NCBI RefSeq assembly: GCF_018130785.1 | Contig: NZ_JAFCJT010000027.1 | Coordinates: 27,321-91,320, forward strand | DNA: 64,000 bases | Direction of reading: 5' to 3' | Source of the DNA: Bradyrhizobium liaoningense | GTDB taxonomy: Bacteria > Pseudomonadota > Alphaproteobacteria > Rhizobiales > Xanthobacteraceae | In this document: in pieces, positions 63,888-64,000 of the stretch | Layout: every line of letters begins with the position of its first letter | Position numbering within the stretch: position 1 is the first letter of the stretch | Position numbers and translations under genes: made by a program | The notes under the pieces: model-generated | Database searches by the model: none | Told to the model about the DNA's origin: nothing | The model's input: only the letters and a program-made list of their open reading frames with translations

Positions 63888-64000
63888 ATGTTGATGCAGC
63901 GTGCGCATATCCATCACCGTCACCCTTGTAAGTCATGTTGCGCCGGATCGGCTAGAGTGTCCGGTGCGGTAACGGACGGGAGACCGCTTCATCCAAGGGC
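63888..64000. other. Right edge, no gene recognised
   Basis: The last 110 bases hold no frame that I can support. The next gene presumably begins outside the window. Confidence 0.5.

Overview
The window is GC-rich alphaproteobacterial chromosome. I read it as Bradyrhizobium or a very close relative (inference from gene content). The main reasons are the cytochrome b/c1 fusion gene (fbcH) behind the Rieske gene, a fused trpE(G) behind a Trp-rich leader peptide, a CcrM-type GANTC methylase, a heme oxygenase/bacteriophytochrome pair, and many interspersed palindromic repeats of the kinds that crowd Bradyrhizobium genomes. There are about 60 protein genes on both strands. I see no rRNA, tRNA, insertion sequence, prophage or CRISPR array, and little sign of recent transfer. 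This is ordinary core chromosome with a few less familiar clusters.

Layout. 1-5 kb: edge of a GntR/MocR regulator, a small acidic YodC-like protein, a divergent HxlR regulator/Old Yellow Enzyme pair with an HD-domain protein, and a membrane class III nucleotide cyclase. 5-8.2 kb (minus): queE-queD-hemF-HAD cluster and trmL. 8.5-11.2 kb: cytochrome bc1 operon (petA, fbcH) with a strong terminator. 11.3-14.9 kb: dienelactone hydrolase, trpL attenuator, trpE(G), apt. 14.9-18.9 kb (minus): LemA, an M48 protease, two adjacent ParA/MinD-like ATPases with unusual upstream repeats, and a GIY-YIG protein. 19-25 kb (minus): Rsm22-like methyltransferase, smc, exported DsbA-like protein, DciA-like protein; then mutY. 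26-33 kb: diguanylate cyclase, thioesterase, FAD monooxygenase, GST, LysR with an NTF2-like protein, DUF1127 protein. 32.9-38.3 kb: bphO-bphP light-sensing operon and a chemoreceptor. 38-43 kb: second GST, small membrane protein, ccrM, zinc metallopeptidase, moaB. 43-50 kb: MarR-GNAT fusion, GT2-like protein, RMD1/DUF155 protein, ackA-xfp phosphoketolase operon. 50-60 kb: radical SAM protein, VOC protein, rnhB, GT-C-like membrane protein, uracil-DNA glycosylase, ETF-ubiquinone oxidoreductase, TPR lipoprotein-like protein, ispE. 60-63.5 kb (minus): alpha/beta hydrolase, LysE exporter, an HxlR regulator with a solitary ketoacyl-ACP synthase.

How the genes work together. petA-fbcH supplies the bc1 complex and ETF-QO feeds electrons into the same quinone pool. 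xfp makes acetyl phosphate that ackA turns into acetate and ATP. The heme oxygenase makes the biliverdin that the adjacent phytochrome binds. smc, dciA, mutY, rnhB, udg and ccrM form a scattered DNA replication, repair and cell-cycle set.

The points I would look at first are the paired ParA-like ATPases with their palindrome and tandem repeat (15.3-16.9 kb), the QueD homologue with Glu near the usual catalytic Cys position, the trpL attenuator, an A/T-rich three-copy repeat between ccrM and the zinc peptidase gene, long palindromes in front of the MarR-GNAT and HxlR genes, and a family-4-like uracil-DNA glycosylase that has lost two of its four iron-sulfur cysteines. All functions are read from motifs; no database search was possible.
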